Positions 1 through 9,556 are shown, numbered from the stretch's first letter. The stretch: 64,000 nucleotides of DNA from Bacillota bacterium (GCA_023418925.1 JAEZYS010000002.1:1-64000), one strand, 5' to 3'. Program-made: numbers and translations. Notes: a model not told the origin generated them from the sequence alone.

Positions 1-150
1 ACACCTATGGAATTTCATTACGCCAATGTGGCGTGAAAAATTCCACCCTGCTGCTCAAGAGGGTGGAATTCACATACTAAATATTCTTTTGTTTTTTAGT
101 CTGTCTACTTGACAGGGAGCGGATTATTATCTCACGTCCGGTTTTTATTT
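1..150 (+). other. structured stretch resembling a decayed group II intron 3' end
   Basis: No gene is seen here. The sequence folds strongly: an 11-bp stem (AATTCCACCCT at about 38-48 with AGGGTGGAATT at about 59-69) and a smaller ACGCC/GGCGT stem at about 20-35. At 117-147 the arms GAGCGGA and ACGTCCGGTT resemble the two sides of group II intron domain V, but the middle is shorter than the usual 34-nt domain and one C is missing from the first arm. It lies just past the end of the minus-strand gene at 151, a position typical of class C introns, which insert behind terminators. The intron body would be outside the window. It could instead be an unrelated folded trailer. Confidence 0.3.
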
Positions 151-1422
151 TTATTGGTTATGGTTTTTCTTTTCTTCTTCAAGTTTTGTTTTTGCTGTAG
201 AAAGCATAAGTTTAATTCTGTTTTCCTGGTTTACTTTTGTTGCACCTGGATCGTAGTCAATAGCAACAATATTTGCATCACTGTAAACTTTCTTGATTTT
301 CCTCACCATACCTCTTCCAACAATATGATTTGGTAGGCATCCAAAAGGTTGTGTACAGACTATATTTTTTACACCAGCATTGATAAGCTCAACCATTTCA
401 GCAGTAAGCAGCCAGCCTTCACCCATTTTATTTGCCGGAGAAACATAACTTCTTGAGTTCTTTTTTGTCTCCTCAAATTTAGCCGGGGCACGGAATCTGG
501 AATTCTTTAATGCTTTAATCATATTATTCTGTAATGAACGAATAAATATTTTTAATGATCCGGATGCAATGTATTTTTTATAATGTACATGGTAAAGCTG
601 AGTTTCAACTATATGATGGTCACACATGAACAACATCATATCAGTTAATCCCGGAATTACTATTTCAACGTCTTCACTGCGAAGAAAATCTTCAAGGCAG
701 TTGTTTCCCAAAGGAGCAAATTTTATATAAACTTCTCCTACAATACCGACTTTTACTTTTTCTTCATTAGTAACCTGAATATTTTCAAAATCCTTTATAA
801 TTTTACAAGAATTTGAATAAAAGTTTGAAGCTGAAAATTTATTATTTGAAATATGTTCTGACCATTTTTCAATTAACTTATCAGTTTCACCTTTGTTAAC
901 TTCATACGGTCGAACCTGATTTCCAACCCACATTAGAACATCACCATAGGCAACGCCAATCAGCATTTCAAGAACTAAAGGAACTGTTAGTTTAAATCCA
1001 GGATTTTTTTCAAGGTTTGATAAGTTAAGTGATACAACAGGAACATAACTCATGTTATTTTTAATAAGTGCTTTTCTAAGTAAGTTTATATAATTTGAAG
1101 CACGGCAACCTCCGCCTGTCTGAGTAATCATTAAAGCTGTTTTATTTAAATCATACTTTCCTGATTTAAGGGCATGCATCATTTGACCGATAACAAGAAG
1201 TGCAGGGTAGCAAGTATCATTATGTACATTCTGCAAGCCTTCATCAATTATCGGACGTCCTGTTGTTTTAAGTAATTCAACTTTATATCCGTAATTATTT
1301 AAAATTCTTTCTAAAAAAGCAAAGTGAATTGGAAGCATCATTGGTATGAGAATAGTATATTCCTGTCTCATTTCTTCTGTAAACAATAATCTTCCTCTTT
1401 TATTATAGACAAGTTGTGCCAT
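151..1422 (-). CDS. 2-hydroxyacyl-CoA dehydratase / activase-related protein
   Basis: A 423-aa protein resembling the C-terminal third of the very large CoA-dehydratase activases of Firmicutes (BcrAD_BadFG, DUF2229 and HGD-D-like parts), encoded here as a separate polypeptide. Recognisable landmarks are NDTCYPALLVIGQ (about residues 68-80) and QTGGGCRASNYI (about 101-112), whose cysteines are typical of the iron-sulfur-binding region, and QPFGCLPNHIVGRG near the C-terminus. The family includes radical-generating activators of 2-hydroxyacyl-CoA dehydratases, but many members have no known substrate. The other parts of the protein would lie left of the window or elsewhere. The start is an ATG behind a GGGGGAAG-like site. 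Family assignment is fairly sure; the function is not. Confidence 0.75.
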   Translation of the reverse strand: MAQLVYNKRGRLLFTEEMRQEYTILIPMMLPIHFAFLERILNNYGYKVELLKTTGRPIIDEGLQNVHNDTCYPALLVIGQMMHALKSGKYDLNKTALMITQTGGGCRASNYINLLRKALIKNNMSYVPVVSLNLSNLEKNPGFKLTVPLVLEMLIGVAYGDVLMWVGNQVRPYEVNKGETDKLIEKWSEHISNNKFSASNFYSNSCKIIKDFENIQVTNEEKVKVGIVGEVYIKFAPLGNNCLEDFLRSEDVEIVIPGLTDMMLFMCDHHIVETQLYHVHYKKYIASGSLKIFIRSLQNNMIKALKNSRFRAPAKFEETKKNSRSYVSPANKMGEGWLLTAEMVELINAGVKNIVCTQPFGCLPNHIVGRGMVRKIKKVYSDANIVAIDYDPGATKVNQENRIKLMLSTAKTKLEEEKKNHNQ

Positions 1423-1569
1423 TTTTGTCTTCCCCCGATTCCTATTTTCTGCATAATAAATTTATTATATCACATTTTTATTTAAAATACAAATAAATAT
1501 TAAAAATAAATAAAGCATTAAATTTCTTAGAAAATGTCTGCATTTTGATTATTATAAATTCTTAATTAC

Positions 1570-1598
1570 TTGCTTTTATAAAGATATTGTGATATAAT
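1570..1598 (+). promoter_or_regulatory. sigma-A-type promoter of the yicC operon
   Basis: TTGCTT (1570-1575), a 17-nt spacer and a perfect TATAAT (1593-1598), about 40 nt upstream of the first gene of a long same-strand run. Seen in sequence only. Confidence 0.6.
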
Positions 1599-1636
1599 TT
1601 ATAAGATTGTAAAACAAATAGTTTGGAGCTAAAAAA

Positions 1637-2515
1637 ATGATAAAGAGTATGACCGGTTACGGAAGAAGCCAAGAATTAATTCATGACAGAGATATTCTGG
1701 TTGAGATACGCTCCGTTAATCATAGGTATTATGAATTCACTTCTAGGATTCCACGTGCATATGGTTATTTGGATGAAAAGTTAAAATCTTATGTTCAGGG
1801 AAAGATATCGAGGGGAAAGGTTGAAGTTAGTGTTTCTATTTTTAATATAGAAGGCAAGGATGCTCTTATTGAAGTAAACCATTCAATAGCTGAAGGTTAT
1901 ATTAACGCACTCAGAAGTGAAAATAAAACATTGAATCTTACAGATGATATTACTTTATCACAGTTGATTCGTTTTTCAGATATATTCAATGTGAGAAAAG
2001 CAGTTGAAGATGAGGACGAAATCTGGAACGATGTAAAATCAGTTGCTGATACTGCGATAGATAATTTTATTAATATGCGTGAAACAGAAGGAAACAAGAT
2101 GAAAGAAGATATTCTTTCAAGACTTGTATATATTTCTGAGTTGGTTGCAAAGGTAGAAGAAAGGTCCCCGTTTGTTACTGAAAATTACAGACAAAGACTT
2201 TACTCAAAGCTTTGTGAAGTACTTAATGATAAGAATATTGATGAACAGAGAATTCTTACAGAGGCTGCAGTTTTTTCTGAAAAAGTAGCTGTTGATGAGG
2301 AAACCGTAAGACTTAAAAGTCATATTCATCAATTTACTGATTTGATGAATATTGATGAACCGGTTGGAAGAAAATTAGATTTTCTTATACAGGAGTTTAA
2401 CAGGGAATCAAATACAATTGGCTCAAAGGCTCAGGATATTGAAATTACAAAGATTGTAGTTGAGCTTAAGTCTGAGATTGAAAAAATTCGTGAGCAGATA
2501 CAAAATATAGAATAG
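1637..2515 (+). CDS. yicC: YicC/YloC family endoribonuclease
   Basis: A 292-aa YicC-family protein. It begins with the family signature SMTGYGR (residues 4-10) and ends with the DUF1732 block around EPVGRKLDFLIQEFNRE, followed by NTIGSKA. Members are oligomeric endoribonucleases linked to RNA turnover and stationary-phase fitness. Length and both domains are typical, so the gene looks intact. It heads the yicC-remA-gmk-rpoZ-priA order common in Firmicutes. The next gene starts 9 nt after its stop, so they are probably co-transcribed from the promoter at 1570. Confidence 0.9.
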   Translation: MIKSMTGYGRSQELIHDRDILVEIRSVNHRYYEFTSRIPRAYGYLDEKLKSYVQGKISRGKVEVSVSIFNIEGKDALIEVNHSIAEGYINALRSENKTLNLTDDITLSQLIRFSDIFNVRKAVEDEDEIWNDVKSVADTAIDNFINMRETEGNKMKEDILSRLVYISELVAKVEERSPFVTENYRQRLYSKLCEVLNDKNIDEQRILTEAAVFSEKVAVDEETVRLKSHIHQFTDLMNIDEPVGRKLDFLIQEFNRESNTIGSKAQDIEITKIVVELKSEIEKIREQIQNIE

Positions 2516-2524
2516 GGGTTTACT

Positions 2525-2779
2525 ATGAAGCTTATAAATATTGGCTTTGGCAATATGATTTCAGCTGCGAGGCTTATTGCAATAGTAAGTCCTGAGTCAG
2601 CTCCTATAAAAAGAATCGTTCAGGAAGCAAAAGATAATGGATCTCTTATAGATGCTACTTATGGCAGAAGAACAAGAGCTGTAATTGTAATGGACAGTGA
2701 TCATGTCATACTTTCTGCCGTTCAGCCTGAAACTGTGGCAGGGCGTCTGGATGATGATGAGGATGATAAAGATGAATAA
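2525..2779 (+). CDS. remA: RemA family DNA-binding regulator (DUF370)
   Basis: An 84-aa RemA-type protein with the family core IGFGNMISAARLIAIVSPES and the YGRRTRAVIVMDSDHVILSA strand. In Bacillus subtilis RemA activates biofilm matrix and osmoprotection genes by wrapping DNA as an oligomer; other Firmicutes keep it beside gmk without a proven target. The C-terminus is an acidic tail (DDDEDDKDE). The end of the gene overlaps the gmk start by 8 nt, suggesting translational coupling. Confidence 0.9.
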   Translation: MKLINIGFGNMISAARLIAIVSPESAPIKRIVQEAKDNGSLIDATYGRRTRAVIVMDSDHVILSAVQPETVAGRLDDDEDDKDE

Positions 2780-3374
2780 AGGATTACTTATTGTTGTTTC
2801 AGGTCCTTCAGGATGTGGCAAAGGAACTATTCTTGCAGAAGTATTAAAGCAAGGAAATTTCTTTTATTCTGTTTCAGCTACAACACGTCAACCAAGACAA
2901 GGTGAAATAGACGGTATAAATTATCACTTTATTTCCAAAGATAAGTTTGAAGAGCTAATTAAAAATGATGGTATGCTTGAATATGCATCTTACTGTGACA
3001 ACTATTATGGCACTCCTAAGCAGAAGGTTGATGAGATGCTTGATGCGGGCAAAGATGTTATTCTTGAGATTGAAGTCAAGGGTGCAATGAAAATAATGGA
3101 GAAATGTCCTGAAGCTTTGTTTATCTTCATTTTGCCACCTTCAATAAAGGAATTGAGAAGACGACTTGTTAAAAGGGGTACTGAAGCCACTGAAATTGTT
3201 GAAAAAAGAATTGGTCAGGCTGAAGCAGAGATAAAAAATGCAGATAAATATGATTATGCTATGGTAAACGGAGAGCTTGAAGAAGCTATATCCGATTTAC
3301 AATCGATAATCAAGGCTGAAAAGCTTAAAATAAATAAAACTAATAATATTAATGAGGTGTTGAATAATGCTTAG
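2772..3374 (+). CDS. gmk: guanylate kinase
   Basis: Phosphorylates GMP to GDP with ATP. The P-loop reads GPSGCGKGT at residues 11-19, followed by the GMP-binding stretch STRQPRQGE-like (TTRQPRQGEIDGINYHF) and the YGTPK element. I place the start at the ATG at 2772 inside the last codons of remA: it gives a 200-aa protein of normal size and has a GAGG site 10 nt upstream. An in-frame start at 2697 would add 25 residues foreign to the family. The stop overlaps the rpoZ start by 8 nt. Confidence 0.92.
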   Translation: MNKGLLIVVSGPSGCGKGTILAEVLKQGNFFYSVSATTRQPRQGEIDGINYHFISKDKFEELIKNDGMLEYASYCDNYYGTPKQKVDEMLDAGKDVILEIEVKGAMKIMEKCPEALFIFILPPSIKELRRRLVKRGTEATEIVEKRIGQAEAEIKNADKYDYAMVNGELEEAISDLQSIIKAEKLKINKTNNINEVLNNA

Positions 3375-3585
3375 ACCTGCAATATCACAAATTACAACAA
3401 AAAATGAAAGTTATTACTCAGTAGTAATTGGAGTAGCAAAAAGAGCAAGAGAAATTGCTGATGAACTTTATGAAAACAATCAAACTCTTGAACAGAAGCC
3501 TGTAAAGACTGCTGTTGAGGAATTTGCATGCAGAAAATATGTTATTGTTGAAGATCCTACATTAAAATCACTTAAGTCTGAATAA
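3367..3585 (+). CDS. rpoZ: DNA-directed RNA polymerase omega subunit
   Basis: A 72-aa omega subunit, with the N-terminal RPAI-like start, the core VIGVAKRAREIADE and the following region KPVKTAVEEFACRKYVI that corresponds to the conserved KPV..A..E...GKI block. It helps assemble and stabilise RNA polymerase. The order remA-gmk-rpoZ-priA is the classic Firmicute arrangement, which supports the call for such a short protein. It overlaps gmk by 8 nt. Confidence 0.88.
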   Translation: MLRPAISQITTKNESYYSVVIGVAKRAREIADELYENNQTLEQKPVKTAVEEFACRKYVIVEDPTLKSLKSE

Positions 3586-3618
3586 AAGTATCTAATTATT
3601 ATATCAGGAGGGGTATTA

Positions 3619-6060
3619 TTGTTTGTAATAAGGCACATTGCCGCTGTTGCCATAAGTGATACTTCCTTCGGTTATGATAAAAAGTATAAATATCTGATAC
3701 CTGTTGATTTGGAAGATAAGGTATTTGCTGGTGTGAGGGTTATTGTTCCTTTTGGCAATGGAAATAGAAAACGAATAGCCCTTGTACTTAGAGTTGAAAA
3801 TGCAGAAGGCTATGATTTAAGTAAGTTTAAGCCTATCAATTCCATTATTGATACTGAACCTCTTATTAACCGGGAAATGCTCGAAATGGTCTTTTGGATG
3901 AGAGAAACTACCCTTTGCACATATTATGAGGCATTTAAAACGCTTATTCCGATTGGACTAAGCGTTCAATTTACAGATGAATACAGGATGTCTGATGATA
4001 TAAAAAGTGCAACTGGTATTTCAGAGAAAGCAAAATCATTGTTATTCAGACTAAACAATTCTGATAATATTTCTGCTATACTACAGGGTGCTGACAGATC
4101 TGCTGTTAGTGAACTTGTTAAATGTGGAGTTCTTGTAAATAATAATTCGGTAAAGAGAAAAATAAAGGACGATACTGTCAGAATGGTTAAGCTTTCAGAG
4201 GAATATATTGACAATCGGATATTGTTTAATATAACTCCAAAGCAAAAAAAGGTTATTGACATTCTTAATGAGAATATTTCTGCCTCCGTTAAAGAGATTT
4301 GTTATATGTGTGGGGTTACTTCTCAACTTATTAACAATATGAGTAAAAAGGGTTCAGTTGAGCTTTATGAATATGAGGTTGTTAATGTTCCTGATGTAAA
4401 TATAAGTGAAAGCCTAGATAGTATACATCTTTCAGATGAACAGCAGGAAGCTTACAATGGAATAAAAGCATTAGTTGATAAATCAGAGCCTGATGCTGCA
4501 TTATTATTTGGTGTAACCGGAAGTGGAAAAACATCAGTCTATATCAAGCTGATTGAGCATACTCTTTCCATAGGTAAAACTGTAATAATGATGATTCCGG
4601 AAATATCTCTCACTCCGCAGGTGGTTTCAAAATTTCAATGCTTATTTGGCAGTGAAATTGCTGTTGTAAACAGCAGTCTTTCACTTTCACAAAGGCTAAA
4701 TGAATATAAGCGTATTAAATCCGGACAGGCAAAAGTTGTTGTTGGAACAAGAAGTGCGGTGTTTTCTCCCCTTGAAAATATTGGTCTTATAATTGTTGAC
4801 GAAGAGGGTGAACATACTTATAAATCTGAAGCTTCACCGCGATATAATGCAAAGGAAATTGCGAAAAAAAGATGTGTAACACATAATGCAGTTTTGTTAC
4901 TGGCATCTGCGACACCATCAGTTGAAAGTTACTATTATGCATTGAGTGGAAGGTATAAGCTGTTCAAGCTTAAAATCAGGTATTCAAATAATCCTTTGCC
5001 TGAGACAGAAATAGTAGATCTTGGTTCAGAGGAACTATATGGAAGATCTGGAATATTTTCTGAAAGACTTGTAGAAGAAATCAATTATAACCTTGAGCAT
5101 AATGAGCAGACAATTCTTCTTCTCAATAGAAGAGGTTATCATACATATGTAAGTTGTTGCGATTGCAGAAAAACTGTTGAATGTCCAAATTGCAGCGTTC
5201 CACTTACTTATCATAAGGTTAACAACCAGCTTGTTTGTCACTATTGTGGATATTCTTCAGATATGATAGATAAGTGTCATGACTGTGGAAGTACACACAT
5301 AAAGATGACTGGGTTTGGCACACAAAAAATTCAGGATGAAATTTCTGAATTATTTCCTGATGCAAGAATTCTTAGAATGGATGCAGATACTACATATTCA
5401 CGATATGCCTATGAGAAAAAATTTAATGACTTTAAAAATGGTGAATATGATATTATGGTTGGCACACAAATGATTGCTAAGGGTTTGGATTTTCCGAATG
5501 TTACTTTAGTGGGCGTTCTTTCAGTTGATAAATCTCTTTATGCAGGAGATTTTAGAAGCTATGAAAGAACATTTTCACTTATTACTCAGGTAATTGGCAG
5601 ATGCGGGAGAGCCGAAAAACAAGGAAGAGCTCTTATCCAGACTTTTGTTCCTGAGCATTATGTACTGAATCTTGCTGCACAACAAGATTATGAAGAGTTT
5701 TATGAACAGGACATTTCATTAAGAAAAGCGCTTATTTATCCCCCTTTCTGTGATACTTGTGTAGTGGGATTTTCATCACCTTTGGATAAATGTGCAGATA
5801 CAGCATCCAAGTTCTTTATAATTTTGATAAAGGACAAGATGAAGCAGGAAAACATTACTTTTCCATTAAGAGTTCTTGGACCATCAAAATGTGTTTATGA
5901 GAAAATAAACGGAAAATTCAGATACAGAATAATTATAAAATGTAAAAATAATATTCAATTTCGAAAGTTTATTTCTGAATTATGGGCACAAACATTTAAG
6001 AAACGTGAATTTTCTAATGTACAGACTTATATAGATATAAATGGTGATATTGGTGTTTAG
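3619..6060 (+). CDS. priA: primosomal protein N' (replication restart helicase PriA)
   Basis: An 813-aa superfamily 2 helicase that restarts stalled forks. Visible parts in order: a DNA-binding N-terminus beginning VAISDTSFGYDKKYKY, Walker A GVTGSGKTS, a Walker B region VDEEGEHTYKSE, a zinc-binding insert with eight cysteines in CxxC-type pairs (about residues 513-560), and helicase motifs IAKGLDFPNVTLV and QVIGRCGRAEK. Length is normal. The start is TTG at 3619, chosen because AGGAGGGG lies 5 nt upstream. Walker B has Gly where many relatives have His or Gln (DEEG). Confidence 0.95.
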   Translation: MFVIRHIAAVAISDTSFGYDKKYKYLIPVDLEDKVFAGVRVIVPFGNGNRKRIALVLRVENAEGYDLSKFKPINSIIDTEPLINREMLEMVFWMRETTLCTYYEAFKTLIPIGLSVQFTDEYRMSDDIKSATGISEKAKSLLFRLNNSDNISAILQGADRSAVSELVKCGVLVNNNSVKRKIKDDTVRMVKLSEEYIDNRILFNITPKQKKVIDILNENISASVKEICYMCGVTSQLINNMSKKGSVELYEYEVVNVPDVNISESLDSIHLSDEQQEAYNGIKALVDKSEPDAALLFGVTGSGKTSVYIKLIEHTLSIGKTVIMMIPEISLTPQVVSKFQCLFGSEIAVVNSSLSLSQRLNEYKRIKSGQAKVVVGTRSAVFSPLENIGLIIVDEEGEHTYKSEASPRYNAKEIAKKRCVTHNAVLLLASATPSVESYYYALSGRYKLFKLKIRYSNNPLPETEIVDLGSEELYGRSGIFSERLVEEINYNLEHNEQTILLLNRRGYHTYVSCCDCRKTVECPNCSVPLTYHKVNNQLVCHYCGYSSDMIDKCHDCGSTHIKMTGFGTQKIQDEISELFPDARILRMDADTTYSRYAYEKKFNDFKNGEYDIMVGTQMIAKGLDFPNVTLVGVLSVDKSLYAGDFRSYERTFSLITQVIGRCGRAEKQGRALIQTFVPEHYVLNLAAQQDYEEFYEQDISLRKALIYPPFCDTCVVGFSSPLDKCADTASKFFIILIKDKMKQENITFPLRVLGPSKCVYEKINGKFRYRIIIKCKNNIQFRKFISELWAQTFKKREFSNVQTYIDINGDIGV

Positions 6061-6088
6061 AATAAATATTTGATAAGGAGAAACGGAT

Positions 6089-6562
6089 ATGGCATTGAGA
6101 ACAGTAGTAACTTCTGAAGATCCTATTCTCAGAAAAAAAAGCAGGGACGTAGAAAAATTTGATCAAAAGCTATGGACTCTTCTTGATGATATGGCGGAAA
6201 CAATGTATAAAACAAATGGCGTAGGAATTGCTGCACCGCAGGTGGGAATACTTAGAAAAGCGGTTGTAATTGATGTGGGAGAAGGTTTAGTTGAACTCAT
6301 CAATCCTACAATAATTAAAAAAAGTGGAAACCAGAGAGATATTGAGGGTTGTTTATCCTGCCCGAAGCAATGGGGATATGTTAAAAGGCCATTGAATGTA
6401 ACCGTTGTTGGAAAAGATAGAAATGGTAATGATGTTCAATACGATTGTACTGAATACTTTGCAAGATGTGTATGCCATGAACTTGACCATCTTAAGGGGC
6501 AACTCTTTATTGATATAGCAGATGAAATGGTAAATCCGGAGGATTTGGAGGAAAGCAAATAA
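6089..6562 (+). CDS. def: peptide deformylase
   Basis: Removes the formyl group from the N-terminal methionine of new proteins. All three family motifs are present: GVGIAAPQVG (about residues 46-55), EGCLSCP (the metal-binding Cys; the more usual form is EGCLSVP) and HELDHLKG (metal-binding His residues and catalytic Glu). Length 157 aa. It is preceded by AAGGAG and shares one base (TAATG) with fmt, the gene that adds the formyl group, so the add and remove functions are coupled. Confidence 0.95.
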   Translation: MALRTVVTSEDPILRKKSRDVEKFDQKLWTLLDDMAETMYKTNGVGIAAPQVGILRKAVVIDVGEGLVELINPTIIKKSGNQRDIEGCLSCPKQWGYVKRPLNVTVVGKDRNGNDVQYDCTEYFARCVCHELDHLKGQLFIDIADEMVNPEDLEESK

Positions 6563-7497
6563 TGAATATTGTTTTCATGGGTACTCCTGATTTTGCTGTA
6601 CCGTGTTTAAAAGCTTTAATAGATTCAGGTGAAAATGTTCAGGCTGTATTTACTCAGCCTGATAAACCAAAAGGAAGAGGCTATAAACTTGCACCACCAC
6701 CTGTAAAGGAACTTGCTTTGCAGTATAAAATACCAGTTTATCAGCCTGTAAGCCTGAAAAAAGGTGAAGATGCAGAGAATGCAATAAATGTTTTACACCA
6801 ATTAAAACCTGATCTTATTATTGTTGTGGCATATGGAAAGATACTACCTAAAGAAATTTTAGATATTCCTGAGTACTGCATAAACGTTCATGCTTCACTT
6901 TTACCAAAATACCGAGGTGCAGGCCCGATACAGTGGAGCATTATCAATGGTGAGAGAGAAACTGGAGTAACTACAATGCTTATGGCTGAAGGTTTAGATA
7001 CTGGTGATATGCTTCTTTCTGAAAGTACACGAATCGGAGAAAATGAAACATATTCTGAATTGCACGATAGGCTTTCTGATATGGGTTCAAAGGTATTACT
7101 TAAAACTATTGAGGCTGTAAAGAATAATACCTTGTCACCAATCAGACAAGATGATTCTCTTTCAAATTATGCACCAATGATATCAAAAGAAATGTGCATA
7201 ATAGATTTTAATAGTAATGCAAAATCTATTCACAACAAAATATGTGGACTTTCTTCTTTTCCTGGTGCCGTCACAGAACTTAACGGTAAAAAACTTAAAA
7301 TTTACAAATCAGTTCTCTCTGACGAGGATTATGTTAATTCCAAACCTGGTATGATTGTAAATACTGACAATTTTACGATTGCATGTGGTGATGGCAAATG
7401 TATTACACTTACAGAAATTCAACTTGAGGGAAAGAAAAGAATGATGACTCAGGATTTTTTAAGAGGATTTAAGCTTGATAAAAATACTTTGTTATAA
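6562..7497 (+). CDS. fmt: methionyl-tRNA formyltransferase
   Basis: Formylates initiator Met-tRNA with 10-formyl-THF. The N-terminal formyltransferase fold starts MNIVFMGTPDFAVPCL, with the catalytic and folate-binding stretch INVHASLLPKYRGAGPIQW (about residues 107-126) and LDTGDML downstream; the C-terminal tRNA-binding domain includes FNSNAKSIHNKICGLSSFPGA. 311 aa, normal length. It starts on the last base of def and is followed after 16 nt by the next gene. Confidence 0.95.
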   Translation: MNIVFMGTPDFAVPCLKALIDSGENVQAVFTQPDKPKGRGYKLAPPPVKELALQYKIPVYQPVSLKKGEDAENAINVLHQLKPDLIIVVAYGKILPKEILDIPEYCINVHASLLPKYRGAGPIQWSIINGERETGVTTMLMAEGLDTGDMLLSESTRIGENETYSELHDRLSDMGSKVLLKTIEAVKNNTLSPIRQDDSLSNYAPMISKEMCIIDFNSNAKSIHNKICGLSSFPGAVTELNGKKLKIYKSVLSDEDYVNSKPGMIVNTDNFTIACGDGKCITLTEIQLEGKKRMMTQDFLRGFKLDKNTLL

Positions 7498-7513
7498 ATA
7501 AAGTGAGGGTTAT

Positions 7514-8197
7514 ATGATTTTTTGGGATCCTACTTACTGGATTATAGTTCCTGCTATAATTTTTAGTTTGATTGCGCAGATAAAGGTTTCTTCTACTTTT
7601 CAGAAATACAGTTCTGTGCAGAATAAACATGGAATTAATGCTTATGAAGCAGCAAGGAAGATACTTGATGCAAGTGGTCTTTATGGCGTTTCAATTGAAA
7701 GAACAGCAGGAAATCTTACAGATCACTATGATCCAAGTGCAAATGTTATAAGGCTTTCAGATAGTGTTTACAGCAGTACATCTGTGGCAGCAATAGGTGT
7801 TGCTGCACATGAAGTTGGACATGCAATTCAGCATTCTGAGGGTTATGCACCAATAAAGATTAGAAACATACTTGTCCCTGTAACAAGATTTGGTTCATTT
7901 TTATCAATGCCTCTTGTACTTCTTGGATTAGTTTTCAGCATGCAGTTTCTTATATCCCTTGGTATCTTCTTATTTACTGGAATAGTACTTTTTCAGGCTG
8001 TAACGCTACCTGTTGAGTATAATGCAAGCTCTAGAGCTCTGAAAATATTAGATTCAAACCTTATTCTATACAAAGATGAGGTTCAAATGGCAAAAAAGGT
8101 ACTTTCTGCAGCTGCTATGACATATCTAGCCGCAATGCTTTCATCTTTACTCAGTTTATTGAGGCTTATAGCTCTGTCAAACAGAAGAAGACACTAG
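7514..8197 (+). CDS. membrane zinc metallopeptidase, YugP-like
   Basis: A 227-aa integral membrane protein of the neutral zinc metallopeptidase family (Zn_peptidase_2, YugP type). The zinc-binding motif is HEVGHAIQH (about residues 95-103). A hydrophobic segment lies at the N-terminus, two follow the motif, and another near the C-terminus precedes the basic end SNRRRH. The substrate is unknown. Its place between fmt and rsmB is a common Firmicute arrangement. Confidence 0.85.
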   Translation: MIFWDPTYWIIVPAIIFSLIAQIKVSSTFQKYSSVQNKHGINAYEAARKILDASGLYGVSIERTAGNLTDHYDPSANVIRLSDSVYSSTSVAAIGVAAHEVGHAIQHSEGYAPIKIRNILVPVTRFGSFLSMPLVLLGLVFSMQFLISLGIFLFTGIVLFQAVTLPVEYNASSRALKILDSNLILYKDEVQMAKKVLSAAAMTYLAAMLSSLLSLLRLIALSNRRRH

Positions 8198-8225
8198 CAT
8201 ATAAAATTACAAAAGGAGAATCATT

Positions 8226-9542
8226 TTGAATAAAATTCGTATTACGGTTTATAAGTTATTAAAGAAAGTATCATATGATTCTGCTTTTTCAAACCTTACC
8301 TTAAACAGTGCTTTAAACAATATCGGAATAACAGACAAAGAAAAAGCAGTAATTTCAAGAATCTTTTATGGTGTAATTGAGAGAAAAATTACTCTTGAAT
8401 ATATTATTTCAATGTATAGCTCAAAGCCTTTACAGAAACTTGATAAAGAAGTTGTACTGATTTTGTGCATTGGTTTGTATCAATTGAAATATATGGATTC
8501 AATTCCTGATAATGTTGTTGTTAATGAGTCTGTTGAATTAATTAAGCAGAAGGGAAAGAACAGCGCAGCGGGGTTTATAAATGCAGTTTTGCGTAGTTTT
8601 ATAAGAGATGATAAGATAATTAAGGATGCTGGTAATGAATTAGATAATTTATCAATACAATATTCATGCCCGGTTACACTCATAAAGAAGTGGATGACTG
8701 ACTATGATAAAAGTGACGTATTATCATTGCTTCAAGCTAGTGTAAAACCAAATGACATTACAGCAAGAGTGAATAACACTAAGACATCCTGTGACGAATT
8801 GATTAGTAAATTTGAAAAAGAATCAGTTTTTGCATCTAAATGTAGTTTGTTGGATAATTGTATAAAGCTAAGAAACTCTGGTTCAATCGAAAAATCTCCA
8901 TTATATATTGAAGGGTATTTTCATATTCAGGATATTTCTTCTCAGCTTTGCTGTATGGCTTTGAATGTTAGTAAAGATGACAGTATTTTGGATATATGTG
9001 CGGCTCCTGGTGGTAAAACATTTACTCTTGCTGAAATGACAGGTGGTAATTGTAATATTACAGCATGTGATCTTCATCAAAAGCGTGTGGATCTTATCAA
9101 GAATGGTGCTGAAAGATTAGGATTGACTAATATCAAGGCTATTCAAAACGATGCAAAGGTATATAAAGAAGATCTTGGATTATTTGATAAAGTATTATGT
9201 GATGTTCCATGTTCAGGATTTGGTGTTATCAGAAGTAAACCTGAAATAAAGTATAAGTCACTTAAAGATATTCGTAATCTTCCTGAAATACAGTACAATA
9301 TTCTTAAGACTGCTTCCAGATACCTTAAAGTTGGTGGTGAATTAGTTTATTCTACTTGTTCAGTCAACAGAGATGAAAATGATAATGTTATTGACAGGTT
9401 TCTTAATGAATTTCCTGAGTTCTGTGGAGTTAATTTTCTCGATGATATAGGAAAGCCATTTGGTGAATATAAAGCAACAATTTTTCCTTGTGATTTTGAT
9501 TCAGATGGTTTTTTTGTGAGCAAGATAAAAAAAGTTAGATAG
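8226..9542 (+). CDS. rsmB: 16S rRNA (cytosine-967-C5)-methyltransferase
   Basis: A 438-aa enzyme with an N-terminal NusB-like RNA-binding domain (to about residue 135) and a SAM-dependent methyltransferase domain. SAM motif I reads DICAAPGGKT. The two cysteines of m5C enzymes are in DVPCSGFG (motif IV) and YSTCSVNRDEN (motif VI). It methylates C967 of 16S rRNA. Start is TTG at 8226 with AAAGGAGAA 5-10 nt upstream. It is followed after 11 nt by rlmN, another rRNA methylase. Confidence 0.93.
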   Translation: MNKIRITVYKLLKKVSYDSAFSNLTLNSALNNIGITDKEKAVISRIFYGVIERKITLEYIISMYSSKPLQKLDKEVVLILCIGLYQLKYMDSIPDNVVVNESVELIKQKGKNSAAGFINAVLRSFIRDDKIIKDAGNELDNLSIQYSCPVTLIKKWMTDYDKSDVLSLLQASVKPNDITARVNNTKTSCDELISKFEKESVFASKCSLLDNCIKLRNSGSIEKSPLYIEGYFHIQDISSQLCCMALNVSKDDSILDICAAPGGKTFTLAEMTGGNCNITACDLHQKRVDLIKNGAERLGLTNIKAIQNDAKVYKEDLGLFDKVLCDVPCSGFGVIRSKPEIKYKSLKDIRNLPEIQYNILKTASRYLKVGGELVYSTCSVNRDENDNVIDRFLNEFPEFCGVNFLDDIGKPFGEYKATIFPCDFDSDGFFVSKIKKVR

Positions 9543-9556
9543 AGGTTGTAATTTTG

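Noticed and set aside
48..75. GGGTGG string suggesting a T-box antiterminator
   Set aside because: The string is part of a perfect 11-bp hairpin arm, the downstream ACCGCG is missing, and no aminoacyl-tRNA synthetase or amino acid gene follows.
4790..4830. PriA with a broken Walker B motif (DEEG instead of DEEH)
   Set aside because: Related clostridial proteins vary at this residue (for example Gln), and the acidic pair is intact, so it is not evidence of inactivation.
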